The notes below the pieces were generated by a model. That model was not told where the DNA came from. It did not search any database and saw only the letters and a program-made list of their open reading frames with translations. From the NCBI GenBank assembly GCA_018711415.1, contig DVIJ01000121.1:1-31645 (forward strand): a stretch of 31,645 bases of DNA, in the 5' to 3' direction. The translations under genes were made by a program, and so were the position numbers. Origin of the DNA: Scatomorpha merdavium (GTDB taxonomy: Bacteria > Bacillota > Clostridia > Oscillospirales > Oscillospiraceae). This document shows positions 1-8,921 of this stretch, in pieces; positions within the stretch are counted from its first letter, which is position 1, and each line of letters starts with the position of its first letter.

Positions 1-828
1 GAGCTCGAGCTGCGCCTCGAGAGCCGCAGGACCGCGCTCGCCGAGGCCGCCATGGAGAAAAAACTCCGCGACGAAACGCTCGACGTGACGCTCCCCGGCA
101 AAAAGGGCCGCGCCGGGCATAAGCACCCGATGGACCTCGTCGTGGACGAGATAAAGGATATCTTCATCGGCATGGGCTTCGAGATAGACGACGGCCCGGA
201 GGTCGAGCTCGCCAGCTACAACTTCGACCGGCTCAACACCGACGAGGGCCACCCCGCCCGCGAGTGGACCGACACCTTCTACCTCGACGAGGCCAGCCGC
301 ACCCTCCTGCGGACGCACACCTCGCCCATGGAGCCGCGCATCATGGAGAGCCGCGAGCTGCCCATCCGCGCCGCCGTGTTCGGCCGCTGCTACCGCAAGG
401 ATGAGGTCGACGCCACGCACAGCCCGATGTTCCACCAGATGGAGGGGCTCGTCGTGGATAAGCACATCACCTTCGCGGACCTCAAGGGCGCCCTGCACAA
501 CATGGCCGTCCAGATGTACGGCCCCGGCACCGTCACCCGCTTCCGCCCGCACCACTTCCCCTTCACGGAGCCCAGCTGCGAGATGGACGTCCAGTGCCAC
601 AAGTGCGGCGGCGCCGGCTGCCCCACCTGCAAGGGCGAGGGCTGGATAGAGCTGCTCGGCGCGGGCGTCTGCAACCCCAAGGTCCTCAAGATGAGCGGCA
701 TAGACCCCGACAAATACTCCGGCTGGGCCTTCGGCATGGGCCTCGAGCGCGCCGCCATGCGCCGCTTCAAGATAGCCGACCTGCGTCTTTTGTTCGAGAA
801 CGACGTCAGGTTCCTGGAGCAATTTTAA
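1..828 (+). CDS. pheS: Phenylalanine--tRNA ligase alpha subunit, 5' end outside the window
   Basis: Catalytic alpha chain of the (alpha-beta)2 cytoplasmic enzyme that charges tRNA-Phe. The reading frame is open from base 1, and its first residues (ELELRLESRRTALAEAA) fit the family just before the conserved DVTLPG stretch, so the Met codon at 52 is internal. About 275 residues are present against roughly 340 in the family, so about 65 N-terminal residues (the coiled-coil tRNA-binding arm) lie upstream. Class II synthetase motifs are visible: the GPEVE segment, RTHTSP, the FGRCYRKDEVDATH region, and GMGLERAAMRRF near the C-terminus. The cysteine cluster CHKCGGAGCPTCKGEGW is normal for bacterial PheS. 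The stop is 15 bases before pheT, the usual pheST operon. Any T-box leader would be outside the window. Confidence 0.97.
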   Translation, partial: ELELRLESRRTALAEAAMEKKLRDETLDVTLPGKKGRAGHKHPMDLVVDEIKDIFIGMGFEIDDGPEVELASYNFDRLNTDEGHPAREWTDTFYLDEASRTLLRTHTSPMEPRIMESRELPIRAAVFGRCYRKDEVDATHSPMFHQMEGLVVDKHITFADLKGALHNMAVQMYGPGTVTRFRPHHFPFTEPSCEMDVQCHKCGGAGCPTCKGEGWIELLGAGVCNPKVLKMSGIDPDKYSGWAFGMGLERAAMRRFKIADLRLLFENDVRFLEQF

Positions 829-843
829 GGGAGGGCAGCGGAT

Positions 844-3246
844 ATGAAACTTTCTAGAAAATGGCTCAATGAGTTCGTGGACCTCAGCCTCGAGGAGAAG
901 AACGACCGCGAGTTCGCGGAGGCCATGACCCTCTCCGGCTCCAAGGTGGAGGGTACGGAGGTCCAGGGCGAGAATATACAGAACGTCGTAGTCGGCAAGA
1001 TAGTCGAGATGGTCCGCCACCACGACTCCGACCACATGTGGACCTGCCAGGTGGACGTCGGCGGGCCGCGGCTCTTGCAGATCGTCACCGGCGCGCAGAA
1101 CCAGAAGGTCGGGGACCTCGTCCCCATCGCGCTGGACGGCGCGGTCCTGCCCGGCGGAGTGGAGATACACACGACCGTCTTTCGCGGCGAGCTCTCCGAG
1201 GGCATGATGTGCTCGCTCAAGGAGCTGGGCCTCACCCTGCACGACTTCCCCTACGGCTATGAGGACGGGCTCTTCATCCTCCAGGAGGACTGCAAGCCCG
1301 GCGACGACATCCGCCCCGTCATCGGCCGGGACGACCACGTCGTCGAGTTCGAGATAACCCCGAACCGCTCCGACTGCCTTTCCGTCATCGGTCTCGCGCG
1401 CGAGGCGGCCGTCACCTTCAACAAGACGCTCAAGCTGCACGAGCCCGTAGTGAAGGGCTGCGGCGGCGGCAAGACCGTGGCCGACTACGTCCGCATAGAC
1501 ATCGAAAACCCGGACCTCTGCCCGCGCTACACCGCCAGGATGGTGAAGAACGTCAAGATCGCCCCCTCGCCCAAGTGGATGCGCGAGCGCATCGCCGCGA
1601 TGGGCATGAGGCCCATAAACAACATCGTCGATATCACGAACTACGTCATGATGGAGTACGGCCAGCCGATGCACGCCTTCGACTTCGCCTGCGTGGACGG
1701 GGACCACATCGTCGTCCGCACCGCGCGCGAGGGCGAGACCATCCGCACCCTGGACGGCACCGAGCGCAAGCTGAACACCAGTATGCTCTGCATCTGCGAC
1801 GAGCACAAGCCCGTCGGCGTGGCGGGCGTCATGGGCGGCGAGAACTCCGAGATCGAGGGAGACACGGCCTTCGTCCTCTTCGAGAGCGCCAACTTCAACG
1901 GTACCAGCATCCGCCGCACGGCCGCCGCCCTCGGCATGAGGACGGACGCCTCCGCCCGCTACGAGAAGGGCCTCGACCCCTACCTCACCATGCGCGCCGT
2001 GAACCGGGCCTGCGAGCTCGTTGAGCTTTTGGGCGCGGGCGAGGTCGTGGACGGATACGTGGACGTGTTCCCCGCGCCGCCCGCCCCGCTCAAGCTCGAG
2101 CTCGACGTGGCAAAGGTCAACTGGATACTCGGCACGGACATCGCCGGCGGCACGATGCGCAACATCCTGCGCCGCCTGGGCTTCACGATAGAGGGGAACA
2201 CCGTCATCGTCCCGAGCTGGCGGCTCGACATCAGCCCCGAATACCACAACAACGACTTCGCGGAGGAAGTTGCGCGAATCTACGGCTTCAACAACATCCC
2301 CGGCACGCTCATGGAGGGCGCGGGGACGACCCAGGGCGGCTTCACCCAGGAGCAGCTGGCCGAGCGCCTGCTCGGCGCGGTCTGCCGGGCCGGCGGCTTC
2401 GACGAGGTAATAACCTATTCCTTCTACAGCCCCGCCGGCTGGGACATGATACGCCTGCCGCAGGACTCCCCCCTGCGCGACGCCATCCGCATCCTGAACC
2501 CCCTGGGCGAGGACACGAGCTGCATGAGGACGACCATGCTCCCCTCCATGCTGGAGGTCCTGGCCCGCAACTGGAACTACCGCAACAAGAACGTCCGGCT
2601 CTACGACTTCGGCCGCATCTACAAAAAGCGCGCCGACGGCCTCGCGGACGAGCCGAAGCAGCTCACCCTCGGCGCCTACGGCGAGGACATGGACTTCTAC
2701 GCCATGAAGGGCGCGGTCGAGGCCATCCTCGAGGCCCTGCGCATAGAGGGCGCGGAGTACCGGGCGGTGACGGACAATCCGAGCTACCACCCCGGCCGCT
2801 GCGCGGAGCTGGCCGTGAACGGCAGGCGGCTCGGCGTATTCGGCCAGGTCCACCCGCTGGCGGCGAAGAACTACGGCGTGGCCGACGAGCTCTATACGGC
2901 GGAGCTGGACTTCGGCGCGCTCTTCGCCAGCCGCGTCACCGAGGTCTATTACACGCCGCTGCCGCGCTTCCCGTCCGTGAACCGCGACATCGCCGTCGTC
3001 TGCGACGACGCGCTCACGGCGGGCGAGCTCATCTCCTGCATCCGCGAGGCGGGCGGCGAGTACCTCAAGGGCTGCGAGGTCTTTGACGTCTACCGCGGCG
3101 CGAACATCCCGGAGGGGAAGAAATCCGTCGCCTTCTCGCTGACGCTCCGCTCCGACGACCAGACCCTCACCGACGCCCACGCCGACGAGGCCGTCCAGGC
3201 CGTCCTCGCAGCGCTGCACGCAAAGTTCGGCGCGGTCATACGCTGA
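844..3246 (+). CDS. pheT: Phenylalanine--tRNA ligase beta subunit
   Basis: Beta chain of phenylalanyl-tRNA synthetase. It binds and edits tRNA-Phe and is needed for alpha-chain activity. At 800 residues it is full length for the family. Domain order by eye: N-terminal OB-fold tRNA-binding domain (about 40-150, with TGAQNQKVGDLVPIALDGA), B3/B4 editing domain (about 210-390, with NNIVDITNYVMMEYGQPMHA), B5 domain (about 410-480), the catalytic-like core (about 490-690), and the C-terminal ferredoxin-fold anticodon-binding domain (about 705-800, with PLPRFPSVNRDIAVV). The start at 844 follows a GGGAGGG ribosome site 15 bases after pheS, so the two are co-transcribed. No hairpin terminator was seen directly after the stop. 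Confidence 0.97.
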   Translation: MKLSRKWLNEFVDLSLEEKNDREFAEAMTLSGSKVEGTEVQGENIQNVVVGKIVEMVRHHDSDHMWTCQVDVGGPRLLQIVTGAQNQKVGDLVPIALDGAVLPGGVEIHTTVFRGELSEGMMCSLKELGLTLHDFPYGYEDGLFILQEDCKPGDDIRPVIGRDDHVVEFEITPNRSDCLSVIGLAREAAVTFNKTLKLHEPVVKGCGGGKTVADYVRIDIENPDLCPRYTARMVKNVKIAPSPKWMRERIAAMGMRPINNIVDITNYVMMEYGQPMHAFDFACVDGDHIVVRTAREGETIRTLDGTERKLNTSMLCICDEHKPVGVAGVMGGENSEIEGDTAFVLFESANFNGTSIRRTAAALGMRTDASARYEKGLDPYLTMRAVNRACELVELLGAGEVVDGYVDVFPAPPAPLKLELDVAKVNWILGTDIAGGTMRNILRRLGFTIEGNTVIVPSWRLDISPEYHNNDFAEEVARIYGFNNIPGTLMEGAGTTQGGFTQEQLAERLLGAVCRAGGFDEVITYSFYSPAGWDMIRLPQDSPLRDAIRILNPLGEDTSCMRTTMLPSMLEVLARNWNYRNKNVRLYDFGRIYKKRADGLADEPKQLTLGAYGEDMDFYAMKGAVEAILEALRIEGAEYRAVTDNPSYHPGRCAELAVNGRRLGVFGQVHPLAAKNYGVADELYTAELDFGALFASRVTEVYYTPLPRFPSVNRDIAVVCDDALTAGELISCIREAGGEYLKGCEVFDVYRGANIPEGKKSVAFSLTLRSDDQTLTDAHADEAVQAVLAALHAKFGAVIR

Positions 3247-3279
3247 GCGTTTTGTAATCGAAAAGTAATATTGGGGTGC

Positions 3280-3307
3280 TTTACACTTCCGTGAATTTTG
3301 GTATAAT
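3280..3307 (+). promoter_or_regulatory. Sigma-A promoter of ireB
   Basis: TTTACA (3280-3285), a 16-base spacer and a perfect TATAAT (3302-3307) preceded by TG, making an extended -10. It lies in an AT-rich island between pheT and ireB and gives a leader of about 30 bases. It should let ireB be expressed independently of pheST. Confidence 0.8.
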
Positions 3308-3342
3308 GAGATTCAGTTGAGAAAGAACTGGAGGGTACCGGC

Positions 3343-3585
3343 ATGGAAGATGTAACGAGGAGATTCACTGCGATAGACAACCGCAACGAGACACGCGAGA
3401 TCCTGTCCTCCGTGTACGACTCTCTGAAGCTCAAGGGCTACAACCCCATAAACCAGCTCGTGGGCTATATAATCTCCGAGGACCCGACGTATATCACGAA
3501 CTACAACAACGCGCGCAGCCTCATCTGCCGCCTGGACAGGGACGAGCTCCTGCAGGAGCTGCTCGTGAGCTACCTCGGGAAGTGA
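3343..3585 (+). CDS. ireB: IreB family regulatory phosphoprotein (formerly UPF0297)
   Basis: Small cytosolic protein of the IreB/YrzL family (80 residues; family about 85-90). The hallmark core is clear: SVYDSLKLKGYNPINQLVGY, then DPTYITNYNNAR and the acidic RDELLQELL tail. In Enterococcus faecalis, IreB is phosphorylated on N-terminal threonines by the PASTA kinase IreK and affects cephalosporin resistance. Here the candidate residues are Thr5 and Thr9. In many Firmicutes ireB sits next to ruvX (yrrK) and yrzB, but neither neighbour is present here. The gene stands alone between pheT and a convergent molybdopterin gene, with its own extended -10 promoter and a strong terminator. The start follows GGAGGG with suitable spacing. 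Confidence 0.93.
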   Translation: MEDVTRRFTAIDNRNETREILSSVYDSLKLKGYNPINQLVGYIISEDPTYITNYNNARSLICRLDRDELLQELLVSYLGK

Positions 3586-3596
3586 AAACAAAAGGC

Positions 3597-3658
3597 AAAG
3601 GCGCGGAGCTTCTCGCTCCGCGCCTTTTGTCTTGCCGCCCTGCGGGGCGGCTTTTTTT
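3597..3658. terminator. Double hairpin terminator between convergent ireB and the mogA/moaB gene
   Basis: Hairpin 1 is a perfect 13-bp stem, AAAGGCGCGGAGC (3597-3609) with its complement at 3615-3627 and loop TTCTC. It is T-rich on both sides, so it can work on either strand. Hairpin 2 is GCCGCCC (3634-3640) with GGGCGGC (3645-3651), followed on the + strand by seven T (3652-3658). Together they should insulate ireB from the leftward gene. Confidence 0.85.
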
Positions 3659-4178
3659 ATTGCTCCTTGTGCGTATGTACGGCGCACTCGGCCTTGAGGC
3701 CGCGCAGCATGTCCACGCCGTGCTTGAGCGCGGGCAGCACCGCCGAAAGGCTCTCCGTCGCGGCCTTGGCGCTGCCGGGCAGGTTGATGATGAGCGTGCC
3801 GCCGCGCAGGCCCGCTATCCCGCGGGAGAGCATCCCCCGGGGCGTTATCTGCACGCTGGCCGCGCGCATCGCCTCCGCTATGCCGGGCGCGACGCGGTTT
3901 ATGACGGCCTCCGTCGCCTCCGGGGTCACGTCCCGGCGGGAGAAGCCCGTTCCGCCCGTCGTCACGGCCAGACATACGTCCAGCTCGTAGGAGCAGTTCA
4001 CGAGCTCGCCCTTGATGAGCTCGAACTCGTCCGGCACGATGTTGCAGTATTCCACCGTCCAGCCGTCCGCCTCCAGCATTTCCTTCACGGCCGGGCCGCT
4101 CGTGTCCTCACGCTCGCCCCGGCTGCACTTGTCGCTCACGGTTATGACCGCCGCCGTATACTTTATCTCTTCACCCAT
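3657..4178 (-). CDS. MogA/MoaB family molybdopterin biosynthesis protein
   Basis: Protein of 173 residues from the MogA/MoaB fold family, which adenylylates molybdopterin before molybdenum insertion. Family signatures: TVSDKCSRGEREDTSGP near the N-terminus (MPT/AMP-binding loop), TTGGTGFSRRDVTPEA in the middle, and INLPGSAKAATESL near the C-terminus. The start has an AGGAGAG ribosome site. It follows guaA on the same strand but has its own promoter, so it probably forms a separate unit. No other molybdenum-cofactor or molybdoenzyme gene is in the window, so the physiological partner is unknown. MogA and MoaB cannot be separated from sequence alone here. Confidence 0.9.
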   Translation of the reverse strand: MGEEIKYTAAVITVSDKCSRGEREDTSGPAVKEMLEADGWTVEYCNIVPDEFELIKGELVNCSYELDVCLAVTTGGTGFSRRDVTPEATEAVINRVAPGIAEAMRAASVQITPRGMLSRGIAGLRGGTLIINLPGSAKAATESLSAVLPALKHGVDMLRGLKAECAVHTHKEQ

Positions 4179-4222
4179 GCTCTTAACCTCTCCTTACCGC
4201 GCAAGGCGCGTATCTCGAAGAG

Positions 4223-4251
4223 ATTATAACAGATTCCGCCCCGCCTTACAA
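4223..4251 (-). promoter_or_regulatory. Promoter of the mogA/moaB-type gene
   Basis: On the minus strand TTGTAA (plus 4246-4251), a 17-base spacer and TATAAT (plus 4223-4228) with TG one base upstream (extended -10). It lies between the guaA stop and the molybdopterin gene. I see no terminator after guaA, so some readthrough from the glutamine operon is also possible. Confidence 0.7.
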
Positions 4252-4263
4252 GCCCGTATCGGC

Positions 4264-5793
4264 TCACTCCCACTCCACCGTCGCCGGGGGCTTGGGCGTG
4301 ACGTCCAGCACCACGCGCGAGATCTCCGGCAGCTCGGCGGTTATCCGCGCCGAGGCCGCGGCCACGAGCTCATAGGGCAGGCGGGACCAGTCCGCCGTCA
4401 TGAAGTCCTCCGTCGTCACGGCGCGCAGGGCCAGGACCTCGCCCGTGCTGCGCGAGTCGCCCCGCACTCCCACGCTCACCGCCCCCGTCAGGACCGCGAA
4501 ATACTGCTCCGGCCGCCGCTCCAGCCGCTCCACCTCCTCGCGGAAGATGGCGTCCGCACGGCGCAGCGTGGCCAGGCGGCGCTCCGTCACCTCGCCCAGT
4601 ATCCGCACGGAAAGGCCCGGACCGGGGAAGGGCTGGCGCTCCACGAGCTCCGGCGGCAGGCCCAGCTCCCGGCCCAGGGCGCGGACCTCGTCCTTGAAGA
4701 GCTCGCGCAGCGGCTCCACCACGCCCCGGAAGGCCATCTCGCCCGGCAGGCCGCCCACGTTGTGGTGGCTCTTGATGGACGCGGACTCCCCGGCGCCGCT
4801 CTCCACGACGTCCGGGTAGATCGTCCCCTGCGCAAGATAGTCCGCGCCGCCCAGGCGCTCGGCCTCCGACTCGAACACGCGCACGAACTCCTCGCCCACG
4901 GCGCGGCGCTTCGCCTCCGGCTCCGTGACGCCCCGCAGCCGCGCCAGAAAGCGCTCACGCGCGTCCACCCGCACGAAGTGCAGCCCGCTCCGGCCCCGGA
5001 AGCTCCGCTCCACGAGCTCGGCCTCGCCCTCGCGCAGGAGGCCGTGGTCCACGAAAACGCAGGTGAGCCGACCCGGCGCCGCCCGCTCCAGCAGCGCCGC
5101 GGCCACGGCGGAGTCCACCCCGCCCGAAAGCCCGCAGAGCACGCTCCGGCCCGCCAGCTCCGCGCGACAGCGCTCTATGAGCCGCCCCGCGTAGTCCGAC
5201 ATCCGCCAGCCGCCCCGGCAGCCGCAGACCCCGTAGAGGAAGTTCTCCAGCAGCGCGCGGCCGCAGTCCGTGTGCGTGACCTCCGGGTGGAACTGCACGC
5301 CGTAGAGCCGCGCGGCGGCGTTCTCCATCGCGGCGACGGGGCAGTCCGGGCTCGAGGCCGTGACCGCAAAGCCCTCCGGCGCGCGCAGGACCCTGTCCCT
5401 GTGGCTCATCCAGCAGCCGCTCTCGCCCGGGCAGCCGGAAAAGAGCGCGCTCTCCCGGCTGTGCAGCCGCGCCCCGCCGTATTCGCCGGAGCTCCCCGCC
5501 GGGCCGACCTCGCCGCCCTCCAGCAGCGCCATGAGCTGCATCCCGTAGCAGATGCCCAGGACCGGTATCCCCAGGCGCAGGAGCTCCGGAGAGCAGCCCG
5601 GCGCGCCCGGCTCCGTCACGCTCCGGGGGCCGCCCGTCAGGATGAGCCCCCGGCAGCCCGAGGCCCGGATGCGCTCCGGCTCCGCCGAGCGCCGGCTCAT
5701 GAGCTCCGCCCGGACCCCCAGCTCCCGCACGCGGCGGACGATCAGCAGGCTGTACTGCCCGCCGAAGTCTATCACCAGCACCTTTTCCTCCAT
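4264..5793 (-). CDS. guaA: GMP synthase (glutamine-hydrolysing)
   Basis: Converts XMP to GMP using ATP and the amide nitrogen of glutamine, in the cytosol. It has 509 residues, full length. The N-terminal class I amidotransferase domain carries the catalytic triad Cys82 (in GICYGMQ), His169 and Glu171 (in VQFHPEV). The ATP-pyrophosphatase domain starts near 200 with the P-loop SGGVDS (223-228). The C-terminal dimerisation domain ends in the family-typical KPPATVEWE. The start follows AAGGAAGG, 14 bases after the glmS stop, so guaA is the last gene of the glnN-asnB-purA-glmS-guaA operon. Its supply of glutamine and its expression therefore appear linked to glutamine synthetase III. Confidence 0.97.
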   Translation of the reverse strand: MEEKVLVIDFGGQYSLLIVRRVRELGVRAELMSRRSAEPERIRASGCRGLILTGGPRSVTEPGAPGCSPELLRLGIPVLGICYGMQLMALLEGGEVGPAGSSGEYGGARLHSRESALFSGCPGESGCWMSHRDRVLRAPEGFAVTASSPDCPVAAMENAAARLYGVQFHPEVTHTDCGRALLENFLYGVCGCRGGWRMSDYAGRLIERCRAELAGRSVLCGLSGGVDSAVAAALLERAAPGRLTCVFVDHGLLREGEAELVERSFRGRSGLHFVRVDARERFLARLRGVTEPEAKRRAVGEEFVRVFESEAERLGGADYLAQGTIYPDVVESGAGESASIKSHHNVGGLPGEMAFRGVVEPLRELFKDEVRALGRELGLPPELVERQPFPGPGLSVRILGEVTERRLATLRRADAIFREEVERLERRPEQYFAVLTGAVSVGVRGDSRSTGEVLALRAVTTEDFMTADWSRLPYELVAAASARITAELPEISRVVLDVTPKPPATVEWE

Positions 5794-5807
5794 CTGCGCC
5801 TTCCTTT

Positions 5808-7631
5808 CTACTCCACCGTCACGGATTTGGCCAGGTTCTTGGGTTTGTCAATGTCGCAGCCGAGCTCGCGCGCCGCGTAGTAGGCGAGCAGCTGCAGGGG
5901 GACGATCTCGGCAACGGGGTCCAGCAGCGGACCCGTGCGCGGGACCGTGATGACGTCGTCCGCGGCGGCCAGGATACGCCGCTCTCCCGCCGGGGCCACG
6001 GCCAGGACCTTTGCGCCCCGGGCCTTGACCTCCTCTATCGAGCTTATCATCTTCCCCAAAAGCTCCGTCCGGCAGCAGAGGGCGACGACGCTCGTTCCCT
6101 CCTCGACGAGCGCGATGGTCCCGTGCTTGAGCTCGCCCGCGGCGTAGGCCTCCGCGTGGCGGTAGGATATCTCCTTCATCTTGAGCGCGGCCTCCAGGGC
6201 CACGGCCCGGTCCGTTCCGCGGCCGATGTAGTAGAGCGCGCCGCCCAGGCAGTAGCGCCGGGCCAGCTCCGGCAGGCCGGGGTTCAGATCTATCGCCTTC
6301 TGCACGGCGTCCGGCAGGCGGTAGAGCCCCGCGGCCAGCTCACGCAGCTCCGGCTCCGTCAGGCGGCCCAGCCGCCGCGCCAGCTCCGCCGCCAGCGCCG
6401 TCAGGACGGCGACCTGCGTCGTGTAGCCCTTCGTCGAGGCGACGGCTATCTCCGGACCCGCGCGCGTATAGAGCACGGCGTCCGCCAGCTTCGTCAGGCT
6501 GCTGCCCTCCGCGTTCACGATGGCCAGGACCTTCGCGCCGCGGCTGCGGCACTCGCGCACGGCGGCGAGGGTGTCCGCCGTCTCGCCCGACTGCGAGAGC
6601 GCGATGACGAGCGTGTCCTCACCGATGAGCGGGTCCGAATAGCGCAGCTCGCTGGCGAGCTCCGCCGTCACGGGGACGCGGCAGAGGCGCTCGATGGCGA
6701 GCTTCCCCACGCAGCCCGCGTAGTAGGCGGAGCCGCAGGCCGTTATCACCACGGAGCCGAGCCGCTCCGGCAGGGCGGAGCCCAGCTCCGCGCCGAAGTC
6801 CACGAGCCCGTCCCGGAGCCGGGGCGCGAGCGCCGAGCGCAGCGCGCGCGGCTGCTCCATGATCTCCTTGAGCATGAAGTGCTCCCAGCCGCCCTTTTCC
6901 GCGGCCTCCGGACCCCAGTCCACGCGGAAGATCTCCGGCTCCACGGGCCTGCCCGCAAAGTCATAGACCTGCACGCCCTCCGGGCGCAGGCGCGCGAACT
7001 GCCCGTCCTCGAGCCGGACGGCGCTCTTCGTATAGGGCGCGATGGCCGCGAGGTCCGAGGCGAAGCAGTTCTCGCCCGCGCCGAGGCCCAGGATGAGCGG
7101 ACTCGCCTCGCGCACGGCGTAGACCTCGCCGGGGAAGTCCGTGCAGACGACGCCCAGCGCGTAGCTGCCCTCCAGCCGCGCGACGGTCCGCATCAGCGCC
7201 TCGCGGAAGTCTCCGTCATAGCCCAGCTCCAGCAGGTGGGCGATGACCTCCGTATCCGTCTCGCTGCGGAAGGAGCAGCCGAGGGCCGTGAGCTCCGCGC
7301 GCAGTGCGGCGTAGTTTTCGATTATCCCGTTGTGGACAACGGCGAAGCGCCCGCCGCAGCTGACGTGCGGGTGGGCGTTCACGTCCGTGGGCGCGCCGTG
7401 CGTGGCCCAGCGCGTGTGGCCTATGCCCGAGCGCCCGGGCAGGGCCGCGCCGCCGCGCGTCTTTTCCGCCAGGCGCTCGATGCGCCCGCTGGTCTTGGCG
7501 AGCTGGAGCCCGCCCTCGCCCATGACGGCGAGACCCGCCGAGTCGTAGCCCCGGTATTCCAGCGCCCGGAGCCCCGAAAGCAGGAAGGGCGCCGCCTCGC
7601 GCCCGCCCGTATAGCCGACTATGCCGCACAT
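5808..7631 (-). CDS. glmS: Glutamine--fructose-6-phosphate aminotransferase (isomerising)
   Basis: Makes glucosamine-6-phosphate from fructose-6-phosphate and glutamine, the entry to amino sugars for peptidoglycan. It has 607 residues, normal length. The N-terminal Ntn-hydrolase domain begins MCGIVGYTGG, giving catalytic Cys after Met removal. Two SIS domains follow, with ALSQSGETADT in the first and the family C-terminus DKPKNLAKSVTVE. Ribosome site AAGGAGGG. The purA stop is 15 bases upstream and guaA follows after 14 bases. In many Firmicutes glmS is single and controlled by the glmS ribozyme. The upstream gap here is too short for one, so control probably comes from the operon promoter. 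Confidence 0.97.
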   Translation of the reverse strand: MCGIVGYTGGREAAPFLLSGLRALEYRGYDSAGLAVMGEGGLQLAKTSGRIERLAEKTRGGAALPGRSGIGHTRWATHGAPTDVNAHPHVSCGGRFAVVHNGIIENYAALRAELTALGCSFRSETDTEVIAHLLELGYDGDFREALMRTVARLEGSYALGVVCTDFPGEVYAVREASPLILGLGAGENCFASDLAAIAPYTKSAVRLEDGQFARLRPEGVQVYDFAGRPVEPEIFRVDWGPEAAEKGGWEHFMLKEIMEQPRALRSALAPRLRDGLVDFGAELGSALPERLGSVVITACGSAYYAGCVGKLAIERLCRVPVTAELASELRYSDPLIGEDTLVIALSQSGETADTLAAVRECRSRGAKVLAIVNAEGSSLTKLADAVLYTRAGPEIAVASTKGYTTQVAVLTALAAELARRLGRLTEPELRELAAGLYRLPDAVQKAIDLNPGLPELARRYCLGGALYYIGRGTDRAVALEAALKMKEISYRHAEAYAAGELKHGTIALVEEGTSVVALCCRTELLGKMISSIEEVKARGAKVLAVAPAGERRILAAADDVITVPRTGPLLDPVAEIVPLQLLAYYAARELGCDIDKPKNLAKSVTVE

Positions 7632-7646
7632 CCTCTCGTCCCTCCT

Positions 7647-8921
7647 TCAAAGCCTGATATACTGTTCGCGCCGCGGGCCGACGGAGAGCCAGCCCAGAGG
7701 CACGCCGACCTCCTCCTCCACCCGGCGCACATAGCGCCGCGCGGCCTCCGGCAGCTCCGTCCAGCGCCGCGCTCCGGAGACGTCGCAGCGCCAGCCCTCC
7801 ATGTATTCCGTGACCGGCTCCGCCTCGTCCAAAAGGGCGGGGTAGGGGAAGTCCCGCGTCTCCGCCCCGCGCAGGGAGTAGGCCGTGCAGAGCGGGACGC
7901 GGTCCATGCAGCCCAGGACGTCCAGCTTCGTCAGGGCGAGGTGAGTCGCGCCCTGGAGCCGCGCCCCGCAGCGCGTGGCGACGAGGTCCATCGGCCCGAC
8001 GCGGCGGGGCCTGCCCGTCCTCGCGCCGTACTCCGCGCCCTCTTCGCGCAGGCGCTCCGCCTCCGGCCCGCGCCACTCGCAGACGAAGGGTCCCTCGCCC
8101 ACGCAGGTCGAATACGCCTTCGCCACGCCGACGACCTCGTCCAGACGCCCCGGGGCCATGCCCGCGCCCGTGAAGGCGTAGGAGGCCAGGGTGTGCGACG
8201 AGGTCGTGTATGGGAAGATGCCGCAGTCTATGTCGCGCAGGGCGCCGAGCTGCGCCTCGAAGAGTATCCGCCCGCCGGAGGCCGCGAGCTCGCCCAGCGC
8301 GCCGCCCGTGTCGCCCAGGTAGGGCAGCAGGGGCTCCGCGTAGTCCCGGAGCCAGGCCCGGAGCTCCGCCGCCGTGGGCGCCGCCGCGCCGTAGAGCCCG
8401 CGCAGGCCGAGCCCCTTCCACTCGAGCAGGGACTCCAGCTCCTCCTCCAGGCGCTCCGGAAAGCGGAGGTCCCCGGCGCGCAGGACCTTCTTGCGGTATT
8501 TGTCCCCGTAAAAGGGCGCGATGCCCTGGACCGTGGAGCCGTATTTGTGCGCGCCGAGCCGCGCCTCCTCCAGCGCGTCCTCCTGCCGGTGCCAGGGCAG
8601 GAGCAGGGCCGCGCGCTCGCTTATGAGCAGGTTTTCAGGAGTTATGCAAACTCCGCCGCGGCGCAGCTCCTCCATCTCCTCCAGGAGACTTTGGCAGTCC
8701 AGCGCCACGCCGGGACCCAGGACGTTCAGCACCCCGGGCCGGAACACGCCCGAGGGCAGCAGGTGCAGCGCAAATTTGCCCAGCTCGTTTTCCACCGTGT
8801 GGCCCGCGTTCCCGCCGCCCTGGTAGCGGACGACGGCGTCGCAGTCCTCGGTGAGCAGGTCCACCATCCGGCCCTTGCCCTCGTCGCCCCAGTTGAGGCC
8901 TGCCACTGCGCTCAGCCGCAT
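7647..8921 (-). CDS. purA: Adenylosuccinate synthase
   Basis: Joins IMP and aspartate with GTP to give adenylosuccinate, the first step of the AMP branch. It has 424 residues, full length. The N-terminal phosphate loop NWGDEGKG (10-17) holds the catalytic Asp13, and GGGNAGHTV supplies His41. It is the only enzyme of the operon that uses aspartate rather than glutamine as nitrogen donor. It pairs with guaA so that both purine branches sit in one transcript. Its start overlaps the end of asnB by 10 bases, which suggests translational coupling, and glmS follows 15 bases after its stop. Confidence 0.96.
   Translation of the reverse strand: MRLSAVAGLNWGDEGKGRMVDLLTEDCDAVVRYQGGGNAGHTVENELGKFALHLLPSGVFRPGVLNVLGPGVALDCQSLLEEMEELRRGGVCITPENLLISERAALLLPWHRQEDALEEARLGAHKYGSTVQGIAPFYGDKYRKKVLRAGDLRFPERLEEELESLLEWKGLGLRGLYGAAAPTAAELRAWLRDYAEPLLPYLGDTGGALGELAASGGRILFEAQLGALRDIDCGIFPYTTSSHTLASYAFTGAGMAPGRLDEVVGVAKAYSTCVGEGPFVCEWRGPEAERLREEGAEYGARTGRPRRVGPMDLVATRCGARLQGATHLALTKLDVLGCMDRVPLCTAYSLRGAETRDFPYPALLDEAEPVTEYMEGWRCDVSGARRWTELPEAARRYVRRVEEEVGVPLGWLSVGPRREQYIRL

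Noticed and set aside
5794..7660. glmS ribozyme upstream of glmS
   Set aside because: Only 15 bases separate purA and glmS, too short for the ribozyme, and no such fold was seen inside the purA end.
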